Assembly: GCA_041736895.1 (NCBI GenBank)
Contig: JBGSSS010000210.1
Coordinates: forward strand, 1 to 64,000
Length of the DNA: 64,000 bases
Reading direction: 5' to 3'
DNA from: JANRLT01 sp041736895
GTDB taxonomy: Bacteria; Planctomycetota; Planctomycetia; Pirellulales; JALHPA01
The translations under genes and the position numbers were made by a program. Position 1 is the stretch's first letter. Every line of letters begins with the position of its first letter. Of this stretch, positions 25,101 through 33,690 are shown in pieces. The notes under the pieces were generated by a model, which had not been told where the DNA came from, did not search any database, and saw nothing but the letters and a program-made list of their open reading frames with translations.

Positions 25101-25316
25101 TTCACGTTTGTCGAGCCGGAGGTCGGCCTTGCGCGAAGCCGAGTCGGCCCCATGACAGGCGAAACAGTTCTCGACCAAGATCGGGCGAATGTCGCGGTTG
25201 TATTGCAGCGGCTTCTTGGTAGCGGTGGCTTCAGCCGCCGAGGCAAGAGAGATGCACGCCAGCGAAAAGCCTATGACGAGCGTGAACCGATCCAGTGTCT
25301 TTAGCGCATTCAACAT
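22113..25316 (-). CDS. DUF1549/DUF1553 protein with cytochrome c and LamG-like domains
   Basis: 1067 residues with a signal peptide (FTLVIGFSLACISLASAAEA). Domain order: PSCyt1 cytochrome-like segment with heme site CFACH (about 51-55); DUF1549 (HWSFIAPKRGELPAV to about residue 390, with RYWLDYARYGDTHGIHFDN and CAVCHDHKFDPVSQKEFYQL); a LamG/concanavalin-like insert (about 445-645, FSFGAWIQIPKRGFTGAVFA, then KIYINGVLEPFDV); and DUF1553 (LAQWLLLPEHPLTARVAVNR to the end). A typical planctomycete secreted protein, partner of DUF1501, perhaps acting on polysaccharide or sulfated substrates; this role is inference. The TAG stop again reads GTAG, near the RAYT flank. Confidence 0.93.
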   Translation of the reverse strand: MLNALKTLDRFTLVIGFSLACISLASAAEATATKKPLQYNRDIRPILVENCFACHGADSASRKADLRLDKREAAIEAGAIVPGKLEKSSAWERITSTDPEMIMPPPASHKKLKPEERELLKRWISEGAEYQPHWSFIAPKRGELPAVKNKAWVRNPIDQFILAELEEAGLAPAAEADRRTLARRLSLDLTGLPPTPEAVEAFVADTRPDYYERYVDKLMATPQWGEHRARYWLDYARYGDTHGIHFDNYREMWSYRDWLIGAFNRNMTYDQFTLENLAGDLLPNSTLEQKIGSGFNRCNITTNEGGIIDEEYLVLYTRDRTETTSQIWLGLTTQCAVCHDHKFDPVSQKEFYQLAAFFNNTTQAAKDGNVRNTPPIIQVPSLSDQPRYEKLLVAMDAANAKLEARKKAAEPEFQIWLAGASADKIFGAEARDQLQLQLKLDEGKGNDVTCAVNDEPTKLKFNNGYKWVVSKNPKTLTDKALAVEAQKNTLELPQVGNFKAADAFSFGAWIQIPKRGFTGAVFARMDDQKDFRGWDLWLQDDRIGTHLVSAWPDNALKVVGKQKLKPKQWYHVFVTYDGSKKSSGIKIYINGVLEPFDVEADKLSGELATDVPWKLGQRSSTSRVAGLQIQDVRIFAKQLAGTEIAGLSKNTKLREIFAKPADKRDAKDTNELRDYWLSNFDEPYKQENAALEKLRQEEVAIKSRGTIAHVMNEKPSMPKAYVLNRGEYDQRKDEVVPQVPAALPKYPDDLPKNRLGLAQWLLLPEHPLTARVAVNRMWQELFGTGIVKTAGDFGIAGELPSHPELLDYLAVEFREKNWDMKQFYKQLVMSATYRQAAVATPEKLLKDPANRLLSRGPRFRMDAEMVRDYALAASGILVPKIGGPSVRPYQPPGVWEAVAMPGSDTRSYKQDTGENLYRRSMYTFVKRAAPPASLEIFNATNRELCTVRRDRTNTPLQALVTLNDPQFVESARHLAQTVLLTGAPDDLAKVDQIARRLLARSLKPAEQEVVTASLADLRAAYKGKPDEAKQVITVGDSKPDEKLAAEELAAWTMLVNELLNLDEVLNK

Positions 25317-25779
25317 CGCACGAACCTGATTACAGAGGCGGATACGAGGAAATCAACTAGCGGGTGACGTCGACGAAGGTGGGATTGTGGACTGTCGAAG
25401 TCGTTTGCAGTAGCGAAGCAGAGGACCAGTCCTGCAATCGCGAAATGGCATCTCATTGTTCGGCAAAGCCAAACAACGCCCAATCGTTACAGGAAGAGTG
25501 CAGGGCAAGAACGTTAGACGTCAGCCCGGTCCATGAGATACCCTGCGGCCTTCAAAAAACTGAAGTAACGCAGAGGTCGCAGGAAGTAACCGCCGGTAGC
25601 ACTCTTCGCCACGACAGAATTTTAGTATAGTTTTGCGGAGGAAACTTGGCAAGGAAAATGACGAATCTGTTCTTAGCCGATTTTTGGCATAAGGATAAAG
25701 GAACAAGGAAAAAGGTGGTTTTACCCCACCTTTTTCCTTATCCCTTTTTCCTTCGAATATAAGTGCGAACATTTCAATT
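25317..25779. other. intergenic with one hairpin
   Basis: No gene recognised. A long imperfect palindrome at about 25691-25750 (AAGGATAAAGGAACAAGG and GGAAAAAGGTGG facing CCACCTTTTTCC) lies just upstream of the DadA-like gene and could be a terminator or regulatory hairpin. Confidence 0.5.
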
Positions 25780-27045
25780 ATGGAAAAGCCGCATCCCATT
25801 GCGCTGCCCTCAGTTCTCATCATCGGCGGTGGCGTCATCGGCGCTGCTTCAGCGCATTATCTTTCGCAAGCTGGCTGCAAGGTCACCATCATTGACCGCG
25901 GCCGGTTCGCCGGGGCATGCTCGCACGCCAATTGCGGTCTCATCTCCCCGAGCCATGTCCTGCCGCTTGCCGAACCGGGGATGCTGAGCGCTGGGCTCAA
26001 AGCGATGCTCAACCCGGCATCGCCGCTGCGCATCAAGCCCCGTTTGGATTGGCAGTTCCTGAAGTGGCTATTCAACTTTGGCCGGCGCTGCAACTTCGAG
26101 GACATGCTAGAAAGCGCGCGCGGCATTCAACCGTTGCTCGATTCTTCGCGCGAATTGTACGATGAATTAGTCAAGGTCCAAGGGCTCGCCTGCGAGTGGC
26201 AGACGCAAGGGTGCTTGTTCGTCTACAAGACGAAGGAGGCACTCGACCACTTCGGCGCAACCGACAAACTACTAGGCGAAGTTTTCAACGCCGGCAGCAC
26301 GTTGATCCGCGGCCATGAACTCACGGACTTCGAACCGGCGCTCAAGCCGGGACTCGCCGGCGGCTGGTTTCACTCGCACGATGCGCATCTGCGCCCTGAT
26401 GTGTTGATGAAGTCGTGGCGGGCGCACCTGGAACGCGGGGGCGTGACGATCCGCGAGCAGTGTGAGCTGCAAGATTGGATCATGACCGATGGCCGCGTGA
26501 CCGGAGCGCGCACGTCGCAAGGGAACTACGAAGCTGATCAAGTTGTCGTCGCCACGGGCGCGCTGACGCCGCTCTTGCACAAACTCCTTGGCGTCAAAGT
26601 TCCGATTCAACCGGGCAAAGGTTACTCGATCACGATGCCGCGCCCGAGCATCTGCCCGACGCACCCGATGCTCCTGCCCGAGGCGCGCGTCGCCGTGACG
26701 CCGTTCGACACCGGCTATCGTCTCGGGTCAATCATGGAACTCGCTGGGTACGACGACACGCTCGATCCCAAGCGCGTCGCGCTGCTCAAGAACGGCGCGC
26801 GGGATTACTTGCATGAACCGACTGCCGAACCGGTAGTCGAAACGTGGTTCGGGTGGCGGCCAATGACACCCGACAGCCGGCCGATCATCGACCGCGCGCC
26901 GATCGCGGAGAATGTCTGGCTCGCGGCGGGCCACAACATGCTCGGCCTCAGCATGGCCCCGGCGACGGGTAAACTCGTCAGCGAATTGATCCTCGGCAAG
27001 CAACCGCACGTCAACCCGCGGCCGTATCGATTGGATCGGTTTTGA
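25780..27045 (+). CDS. FAD-dependent D-amino-acid dehydrogenase-like protein
   Basis: 421 residues. The N-terminal dinucleotide fold VLIIGGGVIGAASAHYLSQ then VTIIDRGR is followed by SHANCGLISPSHVLPLAEPG, the marker of the DadA branch of the DAO family, where FAD and substrate contact. A substrate domain runs through the middle, and the FAD-binding C-terminus reads WFGWRPMTPDSRPIIDRAPI then VWLAAGHNMLGLSMAPATGK. DadA enzymes oxidise D-amino acids to keto acids and pass electrons to quinones; D-hydroxyproline dehydrogenases are close relatives and cannot be excluded. No signal peptide. The gene stands alone. Confidence 0.82.
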   Translation: MEKPHPIALPSVLIIGGGVIGAASAHYLSQAGCKVTIIDRGRFAGACSHANCGLISPSHVLPLAEPGMLSAGLKAMLNPASPLRIKPRLDWQFLKWLFNFGRRCNFEDMLESARGIQPLLDSSRELYDELVKVQGLACEWQTQGCLFVYKTKEALDHFGATDKLLGEVFNAGSTLIRGHELTDFEPALKPGLAGGWFHSHDAHLRPDVLMKSWRAHLERGGVTIREQCELQDWIMTDGRVTGARTSQGNYEADQVVVATGALTPLLHKLLGVKVPIQPGKGYSITMPRPSICPTHPMLLPEARVAVTPFDTGYRLGSIMELAGYDDTLDPKRVALLKNGARDYLHEPTAEPVVETWFGWRPMTPDSRPIIDRAPIAENVWLAAGHNMLGLSMAPATGKLVSELILGKQPHVNPRPYRLDRF

Positions 27046-27234
27046 TTTTGCTTGCGCGAAGGAATGCAATTTTCCTTCGCGCTCCTCGCGGCTGCGCGCG
27101 AAATTAGCGTTATTTCTGTAAGAGTTGGGTTGCTGAACGGTAATCCTTATGATGCGTCATGAATTTGACTTTTTCGCCTTTGCTGCAAAGATTCTGCGAC
27201 GATTCCCAAGTCGAGCTCTCCCTTTTTAAATCTT

Positions 27235-28326
27235 ATGCCTGATCTCTTTTCTGAATTCGAACTCCGCGGCGTTCGTCTCAAGAATCGCATTGCGATGTCG
27301 CCGATGTGTCAGTATTCGGCCATCGATGGGGTGCCAAATGAATGGCATCATGTCCATCTCGGGTCGCATGCGATTGGCGGCACGGGGTTGATCATTGTTG
27401 AGGCGACGGCCGTCTCGCCCGAGGGGCGGATCAGTCCGGGTTGCACGGGGCTCTGGAACGACACGCAGCGCGACGCATTTGTGCCGATCGTGAAGTTCCT
27501 TGAAAGCCAAGGTTCGATGCCGGGCATTCAACTGGCCCACGCGGGCCGCAAAGCCAGTGCCCAGCGGCCGTGGGAAGGGGACGCGCATCTGCCCGCCGAA
27601 CATCCCGACGCCTGGGAACCGGTCGCGCCGTCGGCGCTGGCGTTCGGCGCAAATCTGCCGCGCGTGCCGCGTGAATTGACCATCCCCGAGATCACGAAGA
27701 TTCGCGAAGACTTTGTCGCCGCGACGAAGCGCGCCGTGCAAGCCGGGTTCAAGTGGCTGGTTCTGCACTTCGCGCATGGGTACCTGGGCCAGAGTTTCTT
27801 TTCGCCGCTGGCGAACAAACGCACCGATGACTGTGGCGGCAGCTTCGAGAACCGCGCACGGTTCTTGCTTGAGACGTTGCAAGCGGTGCGCGAAGTTTGG
27901 CCGGCCGAGTACCCGCTCACCGCGCGGCTCGGCGTGATCGATTATGTCGAGGGCGAACAGCCGCTCGAAGAATCAATTGAACTCGTGCGGCAAATGAAAG
28001 CCGCCGGGCTCGATCTGGTCGATGTCAGCATGGGCTTCAACACGCCGAATATCAGTAATGTGCCGTGGAAAGAACACGCCTTCCTCGCCCCGATCGCCGC
28101 GCGGATCAAGCAAGAGGTCGGTATCCCCGTCACGTCGTCTTGGAACTTCAGTGACACGGTGAAGATCAACGAACTGATCCAAAACGGGTCGATTGACTTG
28201 GTCAATCTCGGCAAGACGCTGCTCAGTGATCCCAACTGGCCGTATCATGCGGCGCAGACACTCGGAAAAAATCGACCGCAGGATATTCTGGCGATACAAT
28301 ACGGGCATTGGCTGAAGCAACGCTGA
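27235..28326 (+). CDS. NADH:flavin oxidoreductase, old yellow enzyme family (YqjM-like)
   Basis: 363 residues, full length for a TIM-barrel OYE. LKNRIAMSPMCQYSAIDGVP holds the conserved Cys of the YqjM class. QLAHAGRKAS and the active-site helix HFAHGYLGQSFFSPLANKRT then DDCGGSFENR carry the two His and the phosphate/FMN contacts; the usual DxYGGS is DDCGGS here. The end DLVNLGKTLLSDPNWP binds the FMN phosphate, with K replacing the usual R in 'GR'. It reduces activated C=C bonds with NAD(P)H. Physiological substrate unknown. A one-sided AT-rich heptamer array follows the stop. Confidence 0.9.
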   Translation: MPDLFSEFELRGVRLKNRIAMSPMCQYSAIDGVPNEWHHVHLGSHAIGGTGLIIVEATAVSPEGRISPGCTGLWNDTQRDAFVPIVKFLESQGSMPGIQLAHAGRKASAQRPWEGDAHLPAEHPDAWEPVAPSALAFGANLPRVPRELTIPEITKIREDFVAATKRAVQAGFKWLVLHFAHGYLGQSFFSPLANKRTDDCGGSFENRARFLLETLQAVREVWPAEYPLTARLGVIDYVEGEQPLEESIELVRQMKAAGLDLVDVSMGFNTPNISNVPWKEHAFLAPIAARIKQEVGIPVTSSWNFSDTVKINELIQNGSIDLVNLGKTLLSDPNWPYHAAQTLGKNRPQDILAIQYGHWLKQR

Positions 28327-28328
28327 GC

Positions 28329-28362
28329 AAATGATAGTTGATAATGGACAATTGACAATGAA
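28329..28362 (+). repeat. AT-rich heptamer array (one orientation)
   Basis: Units of the AATKGAY type (GTTGATA, ATGGACA, ATTGACA) begin three bases after the stop of the OYE gene. Confidence 0.7.
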
Positions 28363-28386
28363 TACGAGTCGTTGCTTCGTTCTCCC

Positions 28387-28414
28387 GTTTAGCGGCGACT
28401 CGAAGAGGAGCGTT
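28387..28414 (+). repeat. dispersed repeat, 28 bp (copy 2)
   Basis: Identical to the reverse complement of 13152-13179; intergenic, just upstream of the cupin gene. Confidence 0.75.
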
Positions 28415-28443
28415 CTTCGGCTGATATTTCAAGAAAGATTTTT

Positions 28444-28914
28444 ATGAGCACGACCTCCCTCGCCGGTTCCGTCTACTCCGTCGTCGGCGACAAGTACGTC
28501 TTCCTGACCACCGGCGCGGAGACGAACGGCGCGTATGCCGTGTTCGAGTTCTTCATCCCGCCCGGCGGTGGTTCACCGCCGCACATGCATACGCGCGAGG
28601 ACGAGGCGTTTGCGGTGATCGATGGTCAATTCGATTTTCATGTCGCCGGCAAAGTCGAACGTCGTGGCCCGGGGGAGTATCTCTTCGCGCCGCGGAACAT
28701 CCCGCATTTCTTTCACAACGTTGGCAAGACGGTCGGGCACATGATCTGTATCGTGACGCCGGCCGGCTTGGAAAACTTCTTTGCGGAATTTGGGACGCGG
28801 CTGGCCTCGCGCGACGCGACGGCGATTCCACCCGGTCCGGAGGAAATCTCGCGGCTTAAGGCCGCCGCGCCGAAATATGGCCTCGAACTCTTGCCGCCGC
28901 CGGAGCAGGATTGA
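28444..28914 (+). CDS. single-domain cupin protein
   Basis: 156 residues, ATG 28444. One cupin barrel with both motifs: GGGSPPHMHTREDEAFAVID then GQFDFHV (motif 1, metal ligands His, His, Glu) and PGEYLFAPRNIPHFFHNVG (motif 2, third His). This fits the quercetin-dioxygenase-like or storage-type small cupins. The C-terminal ~45 residues form a helical tail. It likely binds a divalent metal; the reaction is unknown. Confidence 0.82.
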   Translation: MSTTSLAGSVYSVVGDKYVFLTTGAETNGAYAVFEFFIPPGGGSPPHMHTREDEAFAVIDGQFDFHVAGKVERRGPGEYLFAPRNIPHFFHNVGKTVGHMICIVTPAGLENFFAEFGTRLASRDATAIPPGPEEISRLKAAAPKYGLELLPPPEQD

Positions 28915-28921
28915 AGGGGCG

Positions 28922-29860
28922 TTAGTCCTTGAGCAATTCCGCCAGCGGAGTCAGCTTCGGGAATTTCTGGGCTTCTAGTTCGCGCAGATACACGGCCCCA
29001 AGTTTCTTGTCGCGCTCCAGCAGTTCCGCGGCGGTGATGTTGGGGAGCAACATGCGAACTTGCTCTTCTTTCTCTCCGCCCATCGCAATGATGCCTTTGG
29101 CAAACCACAGCCGATATTTCAACAAAATCTTGCTGGCAAAATCGCTGGCCCCTTCGTTCTCGGTGATCCGATCTTCATTCCAGCGCAGTTTGTCGCTGAA
29201 TTTTTTCGGATCGGGAAACTGCAACAGTTCCGGCGGGATCTTTTCCCCAATTCGGGACGCACGGACCACCAACTGCGGCTCTTCGTCGTCCGGACCAGTG
29301 CAGGTGTAACGAAACCAATCACGTTTCTTACGATCAAATTCCAACAAGTCGAGTTTCTTGTTCTCGCGTTTGGTCATGAGCTGCACATGATCTTGTTTCG
29401 TCTGGCCGCGGACCAAGTCTTTCGCTTCTTCAAATGTTTGGAATTCGATCTTGGGGAGACACTCGAGGAGTTTGTCGGCGTCCTTGCTGGCTCCGCCACG
29501 GAAGTTAAAGTAAAACGCTTTTTCTTCGGGCAAGTAGCGCAGATGAAAGCCAAAACAACTTTTCGGCACCAAGGTCACTTGATCCTGTGCCAGGTCGTAG
29601 ATCAGAGTCTCGTCCCCGTTCGAGATGAAGATGGGAACGTTATCCACGGCGTCGAAGATCGAGAACAAATGTTTTTGGCCATCGGTCGCGACCCGATAGG
29701 CGAGACCGCGCTTGTTCGGGTCGATCACATAGCTCTCGACAACAAACGACGTTTTCCCCTCGGCCACCCGCAAGGCAGGCACGACCGGGAGCTGTTCCTC
29801 GGCAGACAAAGCGGTAGCCAGCGTTAGGATCGCGAGCATTACAAAGAACGGACATTTCAT
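28922..29860 (-). CDS. secreted hypothetical protein
   Basis: 312 residues from ATG 29860, chosen because it starts a signal peptide (MKCPFFVMLAILTLATALSA then EE); the frame is open further upstream but without plausible signal. The mature protein is about 290 residues, alpha/beta, with many charged residues, and has no motif known to me. The C-terminal half (SDKLRWNEDRITENEGASDF, then MLLPNITAAELLERDKKLGA) is helical. It ends 8 bases from the convergent cupin gene. Confidence 0.65.
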   Translation of the reverse strand: MKCPFFVMLAILTLATALSAEEQLPVVPALRVAEGKTSFVVESYVIDPNKRGLAYRVATDGQKHLFSIFDAVDNVPIFISNGDETLIYDLAQDQVTLVPKSCFGFHLRYLPEEKAFYFNFRGGASKDADKLLECLPKIEFQTFEEAKDLVRGQTKQDHVQLMTKRENKKLDLLEFDRKKRDWFRYTCTGPDDEEPQLVVRASRIGEKIPPELLQFPDPKKFSDKLRWNEDRITENEGASDFASKILLKYRLWFAKGIIAMGGEKEEQVRMLLPNITAAELLERDKKLGAVYLRELEAQKFPKLTPLAELLKD

Positions 29861-30065
29861 CGTCGCACCCCGTGTCCAGAGATTGGCTGAAGACCATACA
29901 AGAATACGACAGCTCGAGGTTTTCGAACAATCCCGATTCGCCGAGCCTTTTCCGTAGTCCAAGCTGTCAGCATCGAGTATCTTGAGGAATTCCGCGCGGC
30001 GGGGAAGATCGCGCGGGCGATCCAGCGGGCGGAACCGCTGGGATTCGACAGGGCATGGGTATGCC

Positions 30066-30101
30066 CCCAACCCTCAATCCCGAACCCCCAATCCCGAACT
30101 C
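30066..30101 (+). repeat. C-rich heptamer array upstream of the 1168-residue membrane protein
   Basis: Units CCAACCC, TCAATCC, CGAACCC, CCAATCC, CGAACTC end exactly at the ATG at 30102. Confidence 0.75.
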
Positions 30102-33100
30102 ATGCCTCCGTCCCGTCCCGCTTGGCTGTGGTGGATGTTTGCTGGCACGATTGTGCTGAGCGCGTTTCTGCTCTTCTTGGTCCAGCCATTGATCGCCAAG
30201 ATTCTCTTGCCCTGGTTCGGCGGGTCGACCGGCGTGTGGGCGACGTGTGTCGTCTTCTTTCAGGTCATGCTTGTCTTTGGCTACGCTTACGCGCATGCGC
30301 TGACCACATACTTGACACCGAAGCAACAAATGCTGACGCATCTGGCATTGCTCGGGCTCGCGGTCCTTGCCGCCGGATGGTCGATCATGCCCGGCGATTC
30401 GTGGCGGCCCGAGAATAGTGATCTGCCGATTCTCAAATTGGGCTTGCTGCTGTTGCGTTATGTGGGGCTGCCGTATTTCGCGCTGGCGACGACGGGTCCG
30501 CTGGTCCAGGCTTGGTTCGCGCGATTGTTTCCGGGCAAGACGCCGTACCGGTTGTACGCGCTGTCGAACTTCGGCTCGCTGGCGTCGCTGCTCCTGTTTC
30601 CGACGGTGTTCGAGCAGTTTTTTGGCCTGCGCTTGATGTCGACGGGGTGGTCGTTGCTGTTTGCGATGTTCGCGGCGTTGGCTGCGGGCGTGGCGTACTT
30701 GACCTGGCGTGAAGCGCCGCATCCTATTTCAGCAGTTCCAGCCTCAGCAACTGATGTTGTAGAAGAACAAAACAGCAAGGGACAAAATCGCAAGCAAGTC
30801 AAACTCAAGCGGAATGAACTTCCAACTTCCGAAGCCGCCGCCGAACCGACTTGGGGCAGTTATCTGCTCTGGCTTGCGCTGCCGGCGTTTGCGTCGTACA
30901 TGCTCGTCGCCGGCACGAATCACCTCTGCCAGGACGTCGCCTCGGTGCCGTTCTTGTGGGTGATGCCGCTGAGTTTGTATTTGATTTCGTTCATCATTTG
31001 CTTCGATCACGAGTATTGGTATCAGCGGCTGGTCTTCGCGGCGATCGCCTTGGCCGGGTTGTACATGTCGGCCGGCATGTACCAACTCGATTTCGAGCCG
31101 ACGCTTTCCCAAGGGCTGCTGGTGCGCGGCACATGGCCCGTCACTCGGCCGCTGTATGAATCCATGGATTGGTACAATCACCCCACCCGCAAGCACGAGA
31201 TTCCGAATTATCAACAATGGCTTGCGGAGTTGGAGAAAACGAAAAAAGAGCAGCATGACAAGACGCCCCTGGTACAAGCCGACTTGCCTGCGATGTATCA
31301 AGATTATGTCAAAGTGAAAGATCAGGAGCGGTACGATGCTTGGCTGGCCGCAGAAAAAGAAGTCGACCCGCTCGTGAAGGCGAACCTTGAAAGCACGGAG
31401 TACATCAAAAAAAAGTACAAAGCCTGGCTCCAGCAACGCGCAAATATCAATTGGCTCGAGAATGAACAACACGTCCCGCTGCTCAACGTCAATTTCATCG
31501 GCCAGATTCTCGCCCACTGCGTTGGGCTGTTTGGGTTGTTCATGATCTGCCACGGGGAACTGACGCGGCGCAAACCGCCGGCGCGCTACTTGACGTCGTT
31601 TTATATGATGATCGCGATCGGCGGCGCCATCGGCGGCGCGCTGGTCAGTTTGGCCGCGCCGTTTGTGTTCGATACCTATGCCGAGTGGTTCCTCGGTCTG
31701 ATCTTGGCGCTGCTCTTGGTGGGCGGGCTGTTGTTGGATCAACCCGGCGGCGAATGGTACAAGTCGCGGTTCTTTTGCCTCGCGCTCCCCGCCGCGCTGG
31801 TTTCTCTCTATGTGATCTGGAAAATTTCCAACCTGCCCGAAGAGTACCTGAATTGGGCTGACCCCGAGGCGTATCAGAAGTATCTCGAAGAGAAAAAAGG
31901 AGTCGCCGCGCTCAAAGAGGTTTCTTTGCCCGAGGGAAAACTCTTCGGACTGCATTACGCGTTGCCCTTGATGGGACTGCTCTTTGCGATTATCGGCATC
32001 GGATTTTATGCGTTATGGGAGCGCGCCTGGCAGCGCGACAAACTGCGCTTCTGGGTCGTCAATTTGTCCATGTTGCTCTTGGTATGTTTTGCGGTTTGGG
32101 ATGGCTTGAATTTTCTGGAACTAATCAGAGATGCCGAGGGTCAGGAAAAAGCGAATTGGAGCCTATACAAAGACCTGCCCCCGATCCCGTTTGATTCCGA
32201 CGAATCCTACCAGCAACTGATGGCCAGCGCTCGCGAAATCCGGAGCCAAAACACGAATGGTGCTGAAGAAGACGAGGACGACCCCTTCTATGAAAAGAAG
32301 ATCTTCCAAGGCCGCAACTTCTACGGCGCTCTCTCGGTCCATGAACAGATTCACCTGATTAATCCCGAATACAGTTTTCGCTATCTAATGCACGGGCGAA
32401 TTCTACATGGAAATCAGTTCCTCGAAGGGCCGTTGCGTTATCAGCCGACGAGCTATTACCCGACCGATAGCGGGGTAGGGTTGGCCATCGGGCATTTTGG
32501 CCGGACGAATAAGCTGGAGCTCGATGAGGTCAAGTTTGGCAACCCAAACTATGTTGCCTATGCCGCGTTTATCGCCAGTAAGATCGGTTTCACCAGCAAG
32601 TTAAGCCTTGTTGTGAAGTCGCCGGCTTTCACAGCGATGTTTATCGCTAACAATGTGTGTCTCGCCAGCAAAGTCAGTTTCTTTTTTTACGAATCTCAAC
32701 GGAACATCAATCTGGATCTCGAAAAATTTTTAGCCGAGTCTGCGGCGCCTGCCTCTTATGCCGCGTATATCGCCAGCAATGTTGGTCTCGCCAGTAGGCT
32801 TGGTCTCGCGGCCAGCGAAGCTCGCCGGGATCGCAAGCTGAGTCTCGAAGAATTCAAAGTCATGTTCTTGAAGCCTGCCACCTATGGTGCGTTCCTGACT
32901 ACCAACATCGGCCTTGCCATCGCGGATAAGATGCACATCGGCGCGATTGGGCTTGGCACTGGCACAATTGCTGCTTATGGCAAACAGCCCGGCCAGCAAT
33001 TCACGATCTACGAAATTAATCCGCTCGTCGAGCAACTCAGCGCGACGGATGACGGCTTTTTCAAGTACATTTCCGATGCCAAAAAGCAGTTTGGCTGTCT

Positions 33101-33608
33101 GGTCAAGATCGTGCTGGGCGACGCGCGGCTACAGATGCAACTCGAAGCGGATGCCGGAATCAAGCGCAACTTCGACGTGTTGGTCGTCGACGCGTTCAGC
33201 GGCGACTCGATCCCGACACACTTGCTAACGCGCGAGGCGATGGATACTTATGTCAAGCACATGCGCTCCGACCAATCGATCATCGCGATTCATATTACGA
33301 ACCGCTACTTGAATCTGCGGCCCGTCTGCCGCGGCCTGGCCGAATACGCCAAGCTCGACGGTTGCATCGTGCGCAATGAGCGCAAGGATAACGGCTGTTC
33401 GCCGTCAACCTGGGTGCTGCTCACGAACAATCGCGTGTTCCTTGATCAAACAGTACCAAGTGTTGGATTTAATTACGGCCCCCTCTTCAACAAGAAAATC
33501 GACCGCATCCTCTGGACGGACGATTTCACGACGCTGATCAATATCCTGCACGGCACGGGAGGCAAACCCGAGGAAGATTCTGAAGACGAAGCCGTCGAGG
33601 ATGATTGA
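30102..33608 (+). CDS. large membrane protein with C-terminal spermidine-synthase-like domain
   Basis: 1168 residues from ATG 30102, after a heptamer array. The N-terminal half is a polytopic membrane domain of the 'fused spermine/spermidine synthase' family (IVLSAFLLFLVQPLIAKILL then PWFGGSTGVWATCVVFFQVM; several more spans, a hydrophilic insert at about 365-475, and four or five spans up to about 680). The C-terminal part has the SAM-type nucleotide fold IGAIGLGTGTIAAYG (about 946-960), FTIYEINPLVEQL, LGDARLQMQLE, DVLVVDAFSGDSIPTHLLTR and IAIHITNRYLNLRP. Between them, at about 811-943, sits a block of four degenerate repeats absent from the usual design. Substrate unknown; a polyamine role is not implied. 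Confidence 0.82.
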   Translation: MPPSRPAWLWWMFAGTIVLSAFLLFLVQPLIAKILLPWFGGSTGVWATCVVFFQVMLVFGYAYAHALTTYLTPKQQMLTHLALLGLAVLAAGWSIMPGDSWRPENSDLPILKLGLLLLRYVGLPYFALATTGPLVQAWFARLFPGKTPYRLYALSNFGSLASLLLFPTVFEQFFGLRLMSTGWSLLFAMFAALAAGVAYLTWREAPHPISAVPASATDVVEEQNSKGQNRKQVKLKRNELPTSEAAAEPTWGSYLLWLALPAFASYMLVAGTNHLCQDVASVPFLWVMPLSLYLISFIICFDHEYWYQRLVFAAIALAGLYMSAGMYQLDFEPTLSQGLLVRGTWPVTRPLYESMDWYNHPTRKHEIPNYQQWLAELEKTKKEQHDKTPLVQADLPAMYQDYVKVKDQERYDAWLAAEKEVDPLVKANLESTEYIKKKYKAWLQQRANINWLENEQHVPLLNVNFIGQILAHCVGLFGLFMICHGELTRRKPPARYLTSFYMMIAIGGAIGGALVSLAAPFVFDTYAEWFLGLILALLLVGGLLLDQPGGEWYKSRFFCLALPAALVSLYVIWKISNLPEEYLNWADPEAYQKYLEEKKGVAALKEVSLPEGKLFGLHYALPLMGLLFAIIGIGFYALWERAWQRDKLRFWVVNLSMLLLVCFAVWDGLNFLELIRDAEGQEKANWSLYKDLPPIPFDSDESYQQLMASAREIRSQNTNGAEEDEDDPFYEKKIFQGRNFYGALSVHEQIHLINPEYSFRYLMHGRILHGNQFLEGPLRYQPTSYYPTDSGVGLAIGHFGRTNKLELDEVKFGNPNYVAYAAFIASKIGFTSKLSLVVKSPAFTAMFIANNVCLASKVSFFFYESQRNINLDLEKFLAESAAPASYAAYIASNVGLASRLGLAASEARRDRKLSLEEFKVMFLKPATYGAFLTTNIGLAIADKMHIGAIGLGTGTIAAYGKQPGQQFTIYEINPLVEQLSATDDGFFKYISDAKKQFGCLVKIVLGDARLQMQLEADAGIKRNFDVLVVDAFSGDSIPTHLLTREAMDTYVKHMRSDQSIIAIHITNRYLNLRPVCRGLAEYAKLDGCIVRNERKDNGCSPSTWVLLTNNRVFLDQTVPSVGFNYGPLFNKKIDRILWTDDFTTLINILHGTGGKPEEDSEDEAVEDD

Positions 33609-33610
33609 AA

Positions 33611-33683
33611 AAATGGATAATTGACAATTGATTATTGACAATGTGCGAGACACTTGCATTGTCCATTGTCCATTATCAATTCG
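33611..33683. repeat. AT-rich heptamer array, inverted pair
   Basis: AATGGAT, AATTGAC, AATTGAT, TATTGAC, then a short spacer and the same units inverted. It fills the gap between the membrane protein stop and the Fur-family gene 3' end. Confidence 0.8.
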
Positions 33684-33690
33684 ATTGCGG

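Noticed and set aside
25521..25838. A 105-residue minus-strand frame between the DUF1553 and DadA-like genes.
   Set aside because: It overlaps the DadA start, contains the low-complexity AAGGAAAAAGG palindrome and has no recognisable domain.
27226..27882. A 218-residue minus-strand frame opposite the OYE reductase gene.
   Set aside because: Shadow frame; the plus-strand product has complete FMN-binding and catalytic motifs.
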